This document shows, piece after piece, positions 7,554 through 16,700 of a stretch of 22,326 bases of DNA (its first letter is position 1; every line of letters begins with the position of its first letter). The translations under genes were made by a program, and so were the position numbers. Below the pieces are notes generated by a model. That model was not told where the DNA came from and made no database searches. It saw nothing but the letters and a program-made list of their open reading frames with translations. The stretch is from DATGIQ01 sp035295665 (GTDB lineage Bacteria; Planctomycetota; Planctomycetia; Gemmatales; Gemmataceae), in contig DATGIQ010000470.1 of assembly GCA_035295665.1 (NCBI GenBank), forward strand, positions 1 through 22,326, in the 5' to 3' direction.

Positions 7554-8273
7554 ATGCGTTTTGATGTCTTGACGTTGTTCCCGGAGATTTTCCAGGGCTA
7601 CCTCAGCCAGAGCATCCTGAAGTTGGCCTTGGGGCGCGGTCTGGTGGAAATCCACCTCTGGAATCTCCGCGATTGGGCCAAGGGAAAACATAAGAGTGTC
7701 GATGACCGGCCGTTTGGGGGTGGCCCTGGCATGGTCATCATGCCCGAGCCGGTTTTTGCCGCCGTTGAGGCGGTGAGGCCGCTCGCAAACGATCCCGGCG
7801 CCCTGATCCTGCTGACGCCCGCTGGAGAGCGCTTGACACAGGCTGTGGTCCGAGAGTTGGCCGACCACCGCCGTTTGCTCTTGCTGTGTGGTCGATACGA
7901 AGGGTTTGATGAGCGCATCCGCTTGGGTTTGCGGCCCCGCGAGATTTCGATTGGCGACTTCGTCTGCAACGGCGGCGAAGTCCCGGCCATGGTCGTGATC
8001 GACACGGTGGTTCGCTATGTGCCCGGCGTGCTGGGCGATGCGGCTAGCGTGACGGAAGAATCCCATAGCGACCCCGGCCGGCTGGAATATCCTCAATACA
8101 CCCGCCCGCGGCTTTTCCGCGACATGGCGGTGCCGGAGGTGTTATTGAGCGGCGATCATGGGGCGGTCGCCCGCTGGCGGCGCGAACAATCGGAGGCCCG
8201 GAGCCAAAATGCCCCGGGCAGTTCCTCCAAGACCGATTCGTCGGAGAGGAAGGAAGGTTATCATGAAAAATAG
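7554..8273 (+). CDS. trmD: tRNA (guanine-N1)-methyltransferase TrmD
   Basis: This SPOUT-fold enzyme uses S-adenosylmethionine to methylate N1 of G37 in tRNAs read with CNN codons, which prevents +1 frameshifting. It is 239 residues, the usual size. It begins MRFDVLTLFPEIF and has DDRPFGGGPGMV, the knot and cofactor region LLLCGRYEGFDERI, and EISIGDFVCNGGEVPAMVVID. The substrate-binding SHSDPGRLEYPQYTRP also matches the family. The start is 3 nt after rpsP. Its last 11 nt overlap the beginning of rplS, so the two are probably translated together. Confidence 0.97.
   Translation: MRFDVLTLFPEIFQGYLSQSILKLALGRGLVEIHLWNLRDWAKGKHKSVDDRPFGGGPGMVIMPEPVFAAVEAVRPLANDPGALILLTPAGERLTQAVVRELADHRRLLLLCGRYEGFDERIRLGLRPREISIGDFVCNGGEVPAMVVIDTVVRYVPGVLGDAASVTEESHSDPGRLEYPQYTRPRLFRDMAVPEVLLSGDHGAVARWRREQSEARSQNAPGSSSKTDSSERKEGYHEK
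8250..8257 (+). promoter_or_regulatory. Ribosome binding site of rplS inside the trmD 3' end
   Basis: AAGGAAGG is within the last codons of trmD, 5 nt before ATG 8263. It fixes the start of L19 and rejects the longer in-frame extension to 8158. Confidence 0.7.
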
Positions 8274-8673
8274 ACTGTTGGCCCTGGTCGAGGACGCGGC
8301 GGCAAAGAAAGACATCGTCGAGTTTCGCATCGGCGACCAAGTCGATGTGCACCAGCGCATTCTCGAAGGCCAAAAAGAACGCATTCAGGTGTTTAGCGGC
8401 GTGGTCATCGCCCGCCGCGGCGAAGGGATGCGTGAGACGTTCACCGTTCGCCGCATTGTCCAGGGCGAAGGCGTCGAGCGCATTTTCCCCTTGCACTCAC
8501 CCAAGATTGCCAAGATTGAAGTGAAGCGTACGGGACATGTCCGCAGGGCCAAGCTGTATTATCTCCGTCAGCGTGTCGGCAAGGCCACCCGGCTGCGCGA
8601 ACGCCGGATCAAGATCAGCGAGAACGGCGCCGTGGGCAAGACCAAACCCGCAGCGGAAGTTCCCCAAGAATGA
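8263..8673 (+). CDS. rplS: 50S ribosomal protein L19
   Basis: The protein is 136 residues. The core is clearly L19: EFRIGDQVDVHQRILEG, RIQVFSGVVIARRGEG, ETFTVRRIVQGEGVERIFPLHSP, and KRTGHVRRAKLYYLR. L19 sits at the 30S-50S interface of the large subunit. A polar C-terminal tail of about 20 residues (ISENGAVGKTKPAAEVPQE) goes beyond the common ~115-residue length. Its ATG overlaps the trmD stop by 11 nt and is preceded by a strong Shine-Dalgarno sequence. Confidence 0.97.
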   Translation: MKNRLLALVEDAAAKKDIVEFRIGDQVDVHQRILEGQKERIQVFSGVVIARRGEGMRETFTVRRIVQGEGVERIFPLHSPKIAKIEVKRTGHVRRAKLYYLRQRVGKATRLRERRIKISENGAVGKTKPAAEVPQE

Positions 8674-8696
8674 GAAGGAATCGCACCTGGAAGGGC

Positions 8697-8701
8697 GGAG
8701 G
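8697..8701 (+). promoter_or_regulatory. Ribosome binding site deciding the yraN start
   Basis: GGAGG lies 5 nt before GTG 8707. It favours that codon over the in-frame GTG at 8701, which overlaps the site itself. Confidence 0.6.
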
Positions 8702-8706
8702 TGGTT

Positions 8707-9123
8707 GTGTCTGCCGAGTCCCTGGCGCGCAGGCCGTGGTGGCGACGCTGGTTCGGCAACCGCTCCGAGCGGGCGGCCGCCCGGTTTCTCCGGCGCCAAG
8801 GCTACCGGATCGTGGCCCGCAACGAGCGTTCCTTGCAAGGCGAGCTGGACCTGGTGGCCCTGGACCGGGGACAGGTCGTCTTTGTGGAGGTGCGCTCGAC
8901 CGGCACGGCGGATCTGACCCGGACCGCCGCTTCGGTTGATCTGGCCAAACAACGCCGCCTTACGGACCTGGCGGTGCACTTCCTCCAACTGCATGGCTTG
9001 CTCGATCATCCCGCCCGTTTCGATGTGCTCCTCTTGAGTTGGCCCGCAGAGCGGAAGGAGCCCGTGATCTGCCACCATCGCGACGCCTTTGAAGCGGTCG
9101 GACGTTTCCAGATGTACCGATAG
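8707..9123 (+). CDS. yraN: YraN family protein (UPF0102), endonuclease-like
   Basis: This is a small protein of 138 residues from GTG 8707. It has the YraN pattern: AARFLRRQGYRIVARNER, then GELDLVALD and VVFVEVRS. The last two supply the Glu/Asp and E-x-R/K residues of the predicted PD-(D/E)xK nuclease fold. A helical part and RFDVLLLSW follow. The family is widespread and often lies beside rplS, rnhB or trmD. Its biological role is not settled, though a link with DNA processing is suggested by the fold. The gene lies 33 nt after rplS and 21 nt before tyrS, so it is probably in the same transcript. Confidence 0.88.
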   Translation: MSAESLARRPWWRRWFGNRSERAAARFLRRQGYRIVARNERSLQGELDLVALDRGQVVFVEVRSTGTADLTRTAASVDLAKQRRLTDLAVHFLQLHGLLDHPARFDVLLLSWPAERKEPVICHHRDAFEAVGRFQMYR

Positions 9124-9144
9124 CCTTCGGAAAACGCCTCAACT

Positions 9145-10356
9145 GTGAAAACCGTTGAAGAGCAATGGACCCTGATCTGCCGCGGGGCGGAACAAATTGT
9201 TCCGGAAGCCGAGCTGCGCCAGAAGCTGGAGCGGAGCGTCAAGACCGGCAAACCGCTGCGCATCAAGTATGGAATTGACCCGACGGGGATTGATGTCCAC
9301 CTGGGCCACACCGTGCCGCTGCGCAAGCTCCGCGTCTTTCAGGAACTGGGCCACCAGGCGGTTCTGATTATCGGCAATTACACGGCCCTGGTCGGCGATC
9401 CCAGCGGCCGCGACCAGACGCGCGCCCGCTTGACGGCCGAGCAGGTCGAAAACAATGCGCGCGACTATCTCAAGCAAGTCAGCAAGGTGATCGATATTTC
9501 CCGGACCGAGGTCCGACACAATGGGGACTGGTTCAGTCGATGCTCGTTTCTCGACGTGATCAATCTCATGAGCAAGATCACGGTGCAGCGCATGCTGGAA
9601 CGTGACGATTTTACGGAGCGCCGCCAGGCCGGCACGGCGATTTATCTGCATGAATGCTTGTATCCGCTCATGCAAGGTCAGGATAGCGTGGAGATTCAGG
9701 CGGACGTCGAGCTGGGCGGCAGCGAGCAATTGTTCAGTCTGATGGTCGGTCGGGACTTGCAGCGGGACGCCGGTCAGGAACCGCAAGTCTGTTTGACCCT
9801 ACCGATCTTGCGCGGTCTCGACGGCAAACGGCGGATGGGCAAGAGCCTGGGAAATTACATCGGTGTCGCAGAGCCGGCGTATGACATGGTCGCCAAGACC
9901 ATGAGTATCCCGGATGAACTGCTGCGCGAATGGTTCGAGTTGTTGACAGATCGGTCGGTGGAGGAAATCAGCCAGCTGATCGCCGGAAATCCGATGGAGG
10001 CCAAGAAAACGCTCGGCCGAGATATTGCCAGTTTTTACTATGGCCAGGCTGCCGCCGAAGCAGCGGCCGCCGAATGGAGCCGCCGCTTTTCGCAGCGGCA
10101 AGATCCGACGGACATCCCCACCGTGGCAATTCCATCCACAGAGCTAAGCGATGGCAAGATCTGGATCTGCAAATTGCTCGTTACACTGGGGCTGACAAAG
10201 AGCAATAACGAAGCGCGGCGGTTGGTGCAACAGGGCGGAGTCACCATCGGACCGGATCGGGAGAAGGTCGCGGACCCGACGGCCAACATCGCGGTGACGG
10301 ATGGCTTGATTGTGCGAGCCGGCAAACTTCAGGTGGTGCGCGTGCAAGTCAAATGA
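9145..10356 (+). CDS. tyrS: Tyrosyl-tRNA synthetase
   Basis: This class I aminoacyl-tRNA synthetase activates tyrosine with ATP and charges tRNA-Tyr. It is 403 residues from GTG 9145. The HIGH motif appears as HLGH (52-55) and the KMSKS loop as RMGKS (230-234). The region GDPSGRDQTR and the C-terminal S4 RNA-binding domain (NEARRLVQQGGVTIG) are also present. The HLGH and RMGKS forms, with the short GDPSGR segment, point to the TyrRZ-like bacterial subgroup. No strong Shine-Dalgarno precedes the GTG, so coupling to yraN is possible. A T-box is not seen in the 21-nt gap. Confidence 0.96.
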   Translation: MKTVEEQWTLICRGAEQIVPEAELRQKLERSVKTGKPLRIKYGIDPTGIDVHLGHTVPLRKLRVFQELGHQAVLIIGNYTALVGDPSGRDQTRARLTAEQVENNARDYLKQVSKVIDISRTEVRHNGDWFSRCSFLDVINLMSKITVQRMLERDDFTERRQAGTAIYLHECLYPLMQGQDSVEIQADVELGGSEQLFSLMVGRDLQRDAGQEPQVCLTLPILRGLDGKRRMGKSLGNYIGVAEPAYDMVAKTMSIPDELLREWFELLTDRSVEEISQLIAGNPMEAKKTLGRDIASFYYGQAAAEAAAAEWSRRFSQRQDPTDIPTVAIPSTELSDGKIWICKLLVTLGLTKSNNEARRLVQQGGVTIGPDREKVADPTANIAVTDGLIVRAGKLQVVRVQVK

Positions 10357-10406
10357 GCCAGTCCATCAGGCCGGCGCCAATCCATCTATAACCCCCTCGT
10401 GAAAAT

Positions 10407-10415
10407 TGGTATAGT
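10407..10415 (+). promoter_or_regulatory. Candidate extended -10 promoter for addB-addA
   Basis: TGG directly followed by TATAGT (10410-10415) matches the TGn extended -10 pattern. No good -35 box lies 16-18 nt upstream. It is in the 128-nt tyrS-addB gap, with transcription predicted from about 10422. That gap holds nothing else I can name. Confidence 0.35.
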
Positions 10416-10484
10416 AGTCCGTATCAAGGATGCGCACCCTGAGCCAATTGCGTAGGCGGGCTTTGTCATGACCGAGAATCGGTT

Positions 10485-13400
10485 ATGTTGACCATTGTGC
10501 GCTCACCGTTGCCCAGCAGCCAAGGCACCGCGGCTTCGCTGCCCGCAGCGATCTCCGCCCTGCTCAAGCGGCTCGGCGAGCAACCGCACCGCTGTCAGGG
10601 GATCGTGCCCACGAGCCGCCGCTGCCGGGCTCTCTTGCGCGACTGGTTGCGACCGGAAGGCGGCTCCGCGGCCTTGTTGCCCGGTCTGCACACGCTCAAG
10701 AATTTCACGGCGCAGATTCTGGAATACAGCCCCAAGCAGCAGCCCCAAATCAGCGGGACGGAACGGCTGCTTCGCCTGGCCCGGGCCTGGCAAGAAGTGA
10801 TGCGGCGACCCGCCGGCGGCGGGCTGCTCCGGCAGCTCGACCGGTTCCTCCGCGATTGGCAAGCCTGTCATCTCGACCTCCCCTCCAAACCGGCCAGTAT
10901 CGCAGAACGCATTATTCATCGCTATGGAACTGATCTCGAGGCTGACCAGCGCCTCGATTATCATGCCGCCCTCCGCTTGGCCGTCCATGAAATCTCCGAT
11001 CCGGACAGCTGGCCGAACCGCCTTTTCGTGGACCGAATGGATCTGGTACTGATGGATGGGTTTCATCGCCTGGAGCAATTGGAACTGGAGTTGGTCGCTG
11101 CGCTGGCGCGGCGCTGCGATGTCCTGGCCTGGTTGGTCGGGGTTCCGGGACAACGATCCTGGAAGGTGCTGGAATCCGCCGTGCTGCGCTTGGCCGAGCG
11201 CGATCCCGAACTTCTGCTTATCGATCATGTGCCGGAACCGGCAAGTCCGTTCGCGCGTTTGGGCCGCAGCTTGTTTCCCGCCGATGGAGTCCGCCCGGCA
11301 CCGGGTGAGCCGTTGCCGGGACTCTTCCGGCTGAAGGCTGCCGACAGCACACGGGAAGTGGAAGCGGTGGCCAAGCGCATCAAGGCCGATTTCCTGGCGT
11401 CGCAAACGACCGACCGCCCGCTCCGACTCAGCGATGTTGCCATCGTCCTACCGGGACCACAATATGATCCGCTAATTCGGGAAATATTTCCCCGTACCGG
11501 TCTGGAATTTAACCTGGCCGGCCAGGCGTTGCACGTGTCCGGATCCCGGCCGGCCCGTGTGCTCTCGGCGGCACTACAGCTCATCGCCGGTTCCTGGTCT
11601 CACGAGCTGCTGTACGATTTTCTGAACCTTCCCCTCGTCAAGGCGCAGCTCAAGGAAGCACACCGGCTGCATGACCTCTTCGAGCATCGGCCCCGGGCGC
11701 GGCGGTTACTCGATCACCAGGTTTGGGAACAGGCCTGGGATCGCCATCTGCATAAACTGCGCGAGCGCATCGCGCGCTGGAATTCCGGGGAGCTGGCTCT
11801 TCCCGAACAGGTTCTGCTGCCGCGCGAGGAATTCGTGGCCCGCCAAAATGAATTGGCTGACGGCCTTGAACGGCTCATGCAATCCATCAGGACGATTCTC
11901 AAGCCGGTGGCCGCCTTGGCCGGCCTGGTGAACGGCGCGGCTTCGTTTAACGAATTGGTTGGGCCTTGTGTCGAGCTGCTACATTTGCTCCGTATCGACC
12001 AATGGCTAACTCCGCACGATCAACCCCACGAAGCTGCGGAGCGACAGTACGCCGTGGCGATCCCTTGGGTCGAGTACGAAAAGGATCAAAAGGCCTATTT
12101 CAAGCTGCTCGAGATTGTCCAGACCCTGCCCGCGATTCCGCATGCCCGCATTCCGCTTACGCTCCAGGGTCGCCTGGACGCCCTGGGTGCCTTGCAGCTG
12201 GCAGTGGACAGCGAGTCGTACCAAATCAAGACGGAAGATGATGCGGGCGTGCAACTTTTTGAGCTGCGCGAGATCCGGGGACTGCGGTTCCGCCACGTCT
12301 ATGCTCTGGGGCTGGTGGACGGCCAGGTGCCACCCTTGCCGGAGGAAGGAGCATTCGCCAACGAACGCCGCCGCATCCCGGCGCTGGCGGAACAGTTGCA
12401 GCACAGGGAAACGGAAGTCACTTATCTGTTCAGTCAGCTCTTCGAGGCGGCCGAGGAGCGGTTGGTCCTGGCTTGCCCGACGGTTGATGCTCAACAGCAG
12501 ACCATGCCCAGTCGTTTTCTGAACGCCGTCGAAGAACAGGTTTCGTTGTCGCCGCTGGAATCCGCGAGCTTGACGGCCAGCTTGCCGGAGGCCGCCAAAC
12601 AATTGGGCTACGCCGTACGGGGAGGGCAGCGCCGGGACAAAGCCCTGGTCGATCTCTGGCCCCGAGCGGCTGTCCACGGAGCGGCCGACCTGGCCCCGCT
12701 CTTGGCCGATCTGTCACACTGGCAAACACAGCGATCCCGGCCGGGCCATATTCGGATCGAATCGGAGCGGTTGCTGCACGTCCTTTTTACCCATGGGCGA
12801 GTTTTCAGTCCCAGCGAGCTGGAGACCTACGCCGCCTGTCCGTTCCGCTATTTCGGAGCGCGCGTCCTCAAACTGGAGGAGCGCGACCCCGACCGAACGC
12901 GCTGGCATTATGGCTCCCTCGTTCACCGCGTGCTCCAGACATTTTACACGGAGTTGCGGCGCCTCCTGGGCGTGGCCGCGGAGGAGCCCTTGCCCCCCGT
13001 TGACCGCGGCCACCGGGTACGGCTGTTGGAATTGTTCACGACGGAATGGGACCAGCTGGACGACGGCAGCCTCCCACCCGATTTGAAAAACCTGTTCGCT
13101 TGCGAGGAGGGCGTGCTGCACCTCTTTTTCGAGGCGATCGCGACGATCGAGGCGGAGCACGGCAACTTGCTGAACGAGTTTGTGCTGCAAGACGACAAGG
13201 GTGACCCCATTTTGCTTGGCGAGGACAAGAATCTACGGCCGGTGTTCCTGACCGGCAAGATCGACCGAGTGGATGTGCAGCGTACGGAGCAGACCCGGGC
13301 GATCATCCTGGATTATAAAACAGGACGCAGCAAATCGGTGACGGAACGCAAAGCCAAAGCGGAAGACGGCCGCATGCTCCAATTGCCGCTCTATGCTGCG

Positions 13401-13721
13401 GCCCTGACGCGGCTGCGGAGAGAATTGCAGATTGTCGGCGGTGCCTACATTCATTTGAGTGAACGGCTTGCCGACGCGCACAAGGCCATCGCCGCGGCCG
13501 GGGCATGTGTTTCCTCCGCAAGGAAATCCTCTGAGGTCCGCTTCGAGGTGGAGGAAGCGCGCCGCTTGGCGCTCGATCTGGTTGGTGAAATCCGTGAGGG
13601 GAATTTTTCCTGGACACGACATACCCTTGGACAGCCGCACACGGAATGCACATCGTACTGCGAGATGAAACACGCTTGCCGGCATCCGGATGGCTATCAG
13701 GCGGTGGAGCGCTACGGATAA
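10485..13721 (+). CDS. addB: AddB-type subunit of the AddAB helicase-nuclease
   Basis: This 1078-residue protein partners AddA in processing DNA double-strand ends for recombination. The N-terminal half resembles an inactivated UvrD-like helicase and shows no Walker A GxGKT/S, as is known for some AddB/RexB proteins. The C-terminal nuclease starts with FSPSELETYAACPFRYF, continues with GKIDRVD (Asp927), and ends in DYKTG (Asp943, Lys945), the PD-(D/E)xK core. Four cysteines, C785 and the C-terminal C1055, C1059 and C1065, fit the iron-sulfur staple of AddB. Here the last three are spaced C-x3-C-x5-C. addA follows after 3 nt, so the two are co-translated. Confidence 0.9.
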   Translation: MLTIVRSPLPSSQGTAASLPAAISALLKRLGEQPHRCQGIVPTSRRCRALLRDWLRPEGGSAALLPGLHTLKNFTAQILEYSPKQQPQISGTERLLRLARAWQEVMRRPAGGGLLRQLDRFLRDWQACHLDLPSKPASIAERIIHRYGTDLEADQRLDYHAALRLAVHEISDPDSWPNRLFVDRMDLVLMDGFHRLEQLELELVAALARRCDVLAWLVGVPGQRSWKVLESAVLRLAERDPELLLIDHVPEPASPFARLGRSLFPADGVRPAPGEPLPGLFRLKAADSTREVEAVAKRIKADFLASQTTDRPLRLSDVAIVLPGPQYDPLIREIFPRTGLEFNLAGQALHVSGSRPARVLSAALQLIAGSWSHELLYDFLNLPLVKAQLKEAHRLHDLFEHRPRARRLLDHQVWEQAWDRHLHKLRERIARWNSGELALPEQVLLPREEFVARQNELADGLERLMQSIRTILKPVAALAGLVNGAASFNELVGPCVELLHLLRIDQWLTPHDQPHEAAERQYAVAIPWVEYEKDQKAYFKLLEIVQTLPAIPHARIPLTLQGRLDALGALQLAVDSESYQIKTEDDAGVQLFELREIRGLRFRHVYALGLVDGQVPPLPEEGAFANERRRIPALAEQLQHRETEVTYLFSQLFEAAEERLVLACPTVDAQQQTMPSRFLNAVEEQVSLSPLESASLTASLPEAAKQLGYAVRGGQRRDKALVDLWPRAAVHGAADLAPLLADLSHWQTQRSRPGHIRIESERLLHVLFTHGRVFSPSELETYAACPFRYFGARVLKLEERDPDRTRWHYGSLVHRVLQTFYTELRRLLGVAAEEPLPPVDRGHRVRLLELFTTEWDQLDDGSLPPDLKNLFACEEGVLHLFFEAIATIEAEHGNLLNEFVLQDDKGDPILLGEDKNLRPVFLTGKIDRVDVQRTEQTRAIILDYKTGRSKSVTERKAKAEDGRMLQLPLYAAALTRLRRELQIVGGAYIHLSERLADAHKAIAAAGACVSSARKSSEVRFEVEEARRLALDLVGEIREGNFSWTRHTLGQPHTECTSYCEMKHACRHPDGYQAVERYG

Positions 13722-13724
13722 GCC

Positions 13725-16700
13725 GTGGCCAACAGAGAGACCCGTTTCATGCGACGGACCGATAATTTCCGGCGCTTCAACGCCAGCCAGCGGCATGCTC
13801 TGGACACGTGCCGCAATTTGGCCGTCCGCGCCAACGCCGGCAGCGGCAAAACAAGTGTGATCGTGGAACGCATCGTGCAGCTCTTGGCCAAGAGCTGGGA
13901 CGAGGCGGACCCGTTGAGCTTATCCAACATCGTGGCCATCACGTTCACCCGCAAGGCCGCCGGAGAGTTGCAGGAGCGGCTCGCGGAATCGTTCCGCCAA
14001 CTGGCGCGCGGCACCCTGGATCCAGACGAACAAGCTTACTGGTCGGCTCGACTCGAGGAGCTGCCGCGTGCCATGGTCGGCACGATCGACAGCTTTTGCG
14101 GCCGGCTGCTGCGCGAATTCGGCATGCACGAGCGGGGCGTGACTCGTGTCGAGTCCGATTTCGAGCCGGTGGAAGGCTACGAAGAAGAAGTGCTCAAGCG
14201 CGAAGCCATCAACCGTGTCATCAATCGACTCAGCTCCACGACGTCCGGCGACACCGACCCCGAGCTGCAGGCCCAGATCGAAGCCTGCCGCTGGTGGGCC
14301 ATGCACGAAGGCTACGCCGCCCTCATGGATCACTTGCAAGCACTGCTCAACCATCTCCTCGATCCGGAAACGATCATCCAGGCGCACCAGGGCTTGCCCC
14401 CGGCCGCTGCTCGCGTGGAGGAAGAATGGACGAACTCGCCCGTTGCCCGGCGGCTCGGCGAGGAACGTGCGGCCTTGCAGGGCCAGCTCAACGCGCTGCT
14501 CCGCGATCTTTCGGGACGCAAAAAAATGGGGGCCTCGCTGGCGAAGCTGGCTACGGGCGCAGCCGAGGTCATCGAAGCGCTCCACAGCGGTAGCCGGGCC
14601 GGCGATGAACAGGCCCTTCATGCGCTCCGCGACGCTCTCCTTACCAAGGAGGGAACGCCGCGTAAGATGGGTCTCGATTCGGTAGCAGGGCAACTGGTTC
14701 CGTTGCAAGAAGCCTGGCGTCCCTTGTTGGAAAACCACGATTTTGATTTCGAAGCGGAAGTGTGGGCCCGCGAAGCTGCCGACCGCCTCGTCCGACTCCT
14801 GGAACCGGTCCATGCCGAATATCGTTGGCTCTGTCAGGCGGCCAACCGGTTCGATTACCTGACCCTGGCACGGCGGATGCGGGATTTGCTGAAGACGCAT
14901 CCGAACATACGCAAGCAGCTCAAGCAGCGTTATCGCTACATCATGCTTGACGAATTCCAGGATACGAATCATCTCCACTGGGAAATTCTTGCCTGGCTTG
15001 TCGGCTCGGGGCCGGATGGCCCGCTGGACAGGGACCGCCTCTTCCTGGTGGGCGACCCCCAGCAATCGATTTATCGCTTCCGCCATGCCGACGTCAGCGT
15101 GTTTCATCGTGTCCAGGATCATATTCGCCAGTGGAATCAGCAGCATGGCCATGCCGATCGTCCGACGCTCTATGATCTCTGCCCGGACAGTGTGCCCTCC
15201 CGACCCGAACAGCGTTTGGGATTGATGCCGCTCGCGGAGAATTACCGCTCCCTCACCCCGATGCCGTTGGCGCTGATGGATCGCGTCTTTCGTTATGTCT
15301 TCGATCCCAGTGTGCACGGGCTAGACCTCGAACGGAATGCATTTGAAATTGATTATCAGCCGCTCGAGGCCGGTCTGCGCGTCGGCAACCCGCCGGCGAC
15401 CGGTGAAGTCCGGTACATCCTTCCGCAGGAGCAGTCCGGGGACGAGGCGGTGGAAGACGGTGGCCAGGAACAGGAAGAGAAGCCTGGAAGCGGCGAGCAT
15501 CTGGGATCGGCGCAGGTGCGCGCCGTGGTTGATCAGCTCATTTCCTTGCGGGGCCGCCCCAAAATCACGGCCCAGGAACATGAGCCGAACACCTTGGACT
15601 GGTGCGATATGGCCGTTTTGTTGGCCAGCCGCAGCACAGTCTTGACGGAACTGGAAAAGGAATTTCGCAGCCGGCGGGTGCCCTTCGTGGTAACGAAAGG
15701 AATTGGCTTCTGGCAACGCCAGGAAGTCCGGGATGTGATTAACCTGGCCGGCTGCTTGGCCGACAGCGGCAATGAGCTGGCCCTCTTTGCGGTGCTCCGC
15801 GGCCCGGCCGGCCAGCTGAGCGACACCGAAATCCTCGTTCTCTCTCAGCTGGGGATGGGAAGTCTGGTCCGGGGGCTGAGCCAGGACCTGTCTGCTGCGG
15901 AGATTCTTTCCCCCAGCTCCATGAACGGGAACAGCGGATCCGAGTCCGTTGCCGCGCATCGGCCGGTTCTTTCTGCTGCGGTTCGCTCCGCCTTGATCGC
16001 GACCTGGCGTGGGTTTTCCGCGGCAACCAAGGAGCGTCTACGGCGGACAGCAGCCCGGCTGGGGCAGTCGCCACCCGGAAGTTGGCGTCGCCGGGTGGAC
16101 CGGATGGCCCACGCCGATTTGTTGCAGCGATGCCTGGAGGAAAGCGGGGCGTATGCCATTTATGCGGCCGAAGACGAGGGCGAGCTGATGCTCGCCAATC
16201 TCGATCGCCTCTTTGCCCTCATTCGGACCCAGGATGTGCAATCGGCCCCAGGGCTGTCTCGCTTGGCGCGCTGGCTGGATGACCAGATGAACAACTCCCT
16301 CAAAGAAGAACAGGCGACGCTGCTGCCCGGAAGCAACGCCGTTCAGATCATGACGGTGCACGCGGCCAAGGGACTCGAATTTCCGGTGGTCGCCGTCATG
16401 AAATTGGAGCGACGGGTTGATCGCCCGTCGAACTCCCGCTTGCTGGTGAAGAATGGCCGGGAGCGGTTGCTTCCCCAGGACGCTCAATCCATCCCGGAAC
16501 CAAAAGCGGGAACGGTGGCCGTGGTGGTCCGCAATCCCCGCCGGCCACGGGAACCGTACACGCCCCGCCTCCTTCGGGCCCTGCAACGGCTCGACCGGGC
16601 CCAGCAATTGGCCGAGAGCCGCCGACTTTTCTATGTGGCCGCCACCCGCGCCAAGGAGCGGCTTATCCTGGCTGGCCGGCAGCCGAGCCGTCCGGGCCGG

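Noticed and set aside
10468..10491. A seven-codon upstream reading frame overlapping the addB start
   Set aside because: It has no Shine-Dalgarno sequence and no regulatory codon content, so a chance ATG is the simplest explanation.
10503..11405. A 300-codon minus-strand open frame opposite addB
   Set aside because: It is antisense to a well-supported gene, with no promoter, ribosome site or recognisable motif.
13920..15317. A 465-codon open frame on the minus strand opposite addA
   Set aside because: It lies entirely within addA, whose helicase motifs are intact. Long antisense frames are expected from GC-rich third positions, and the translation shows no domain pattern.
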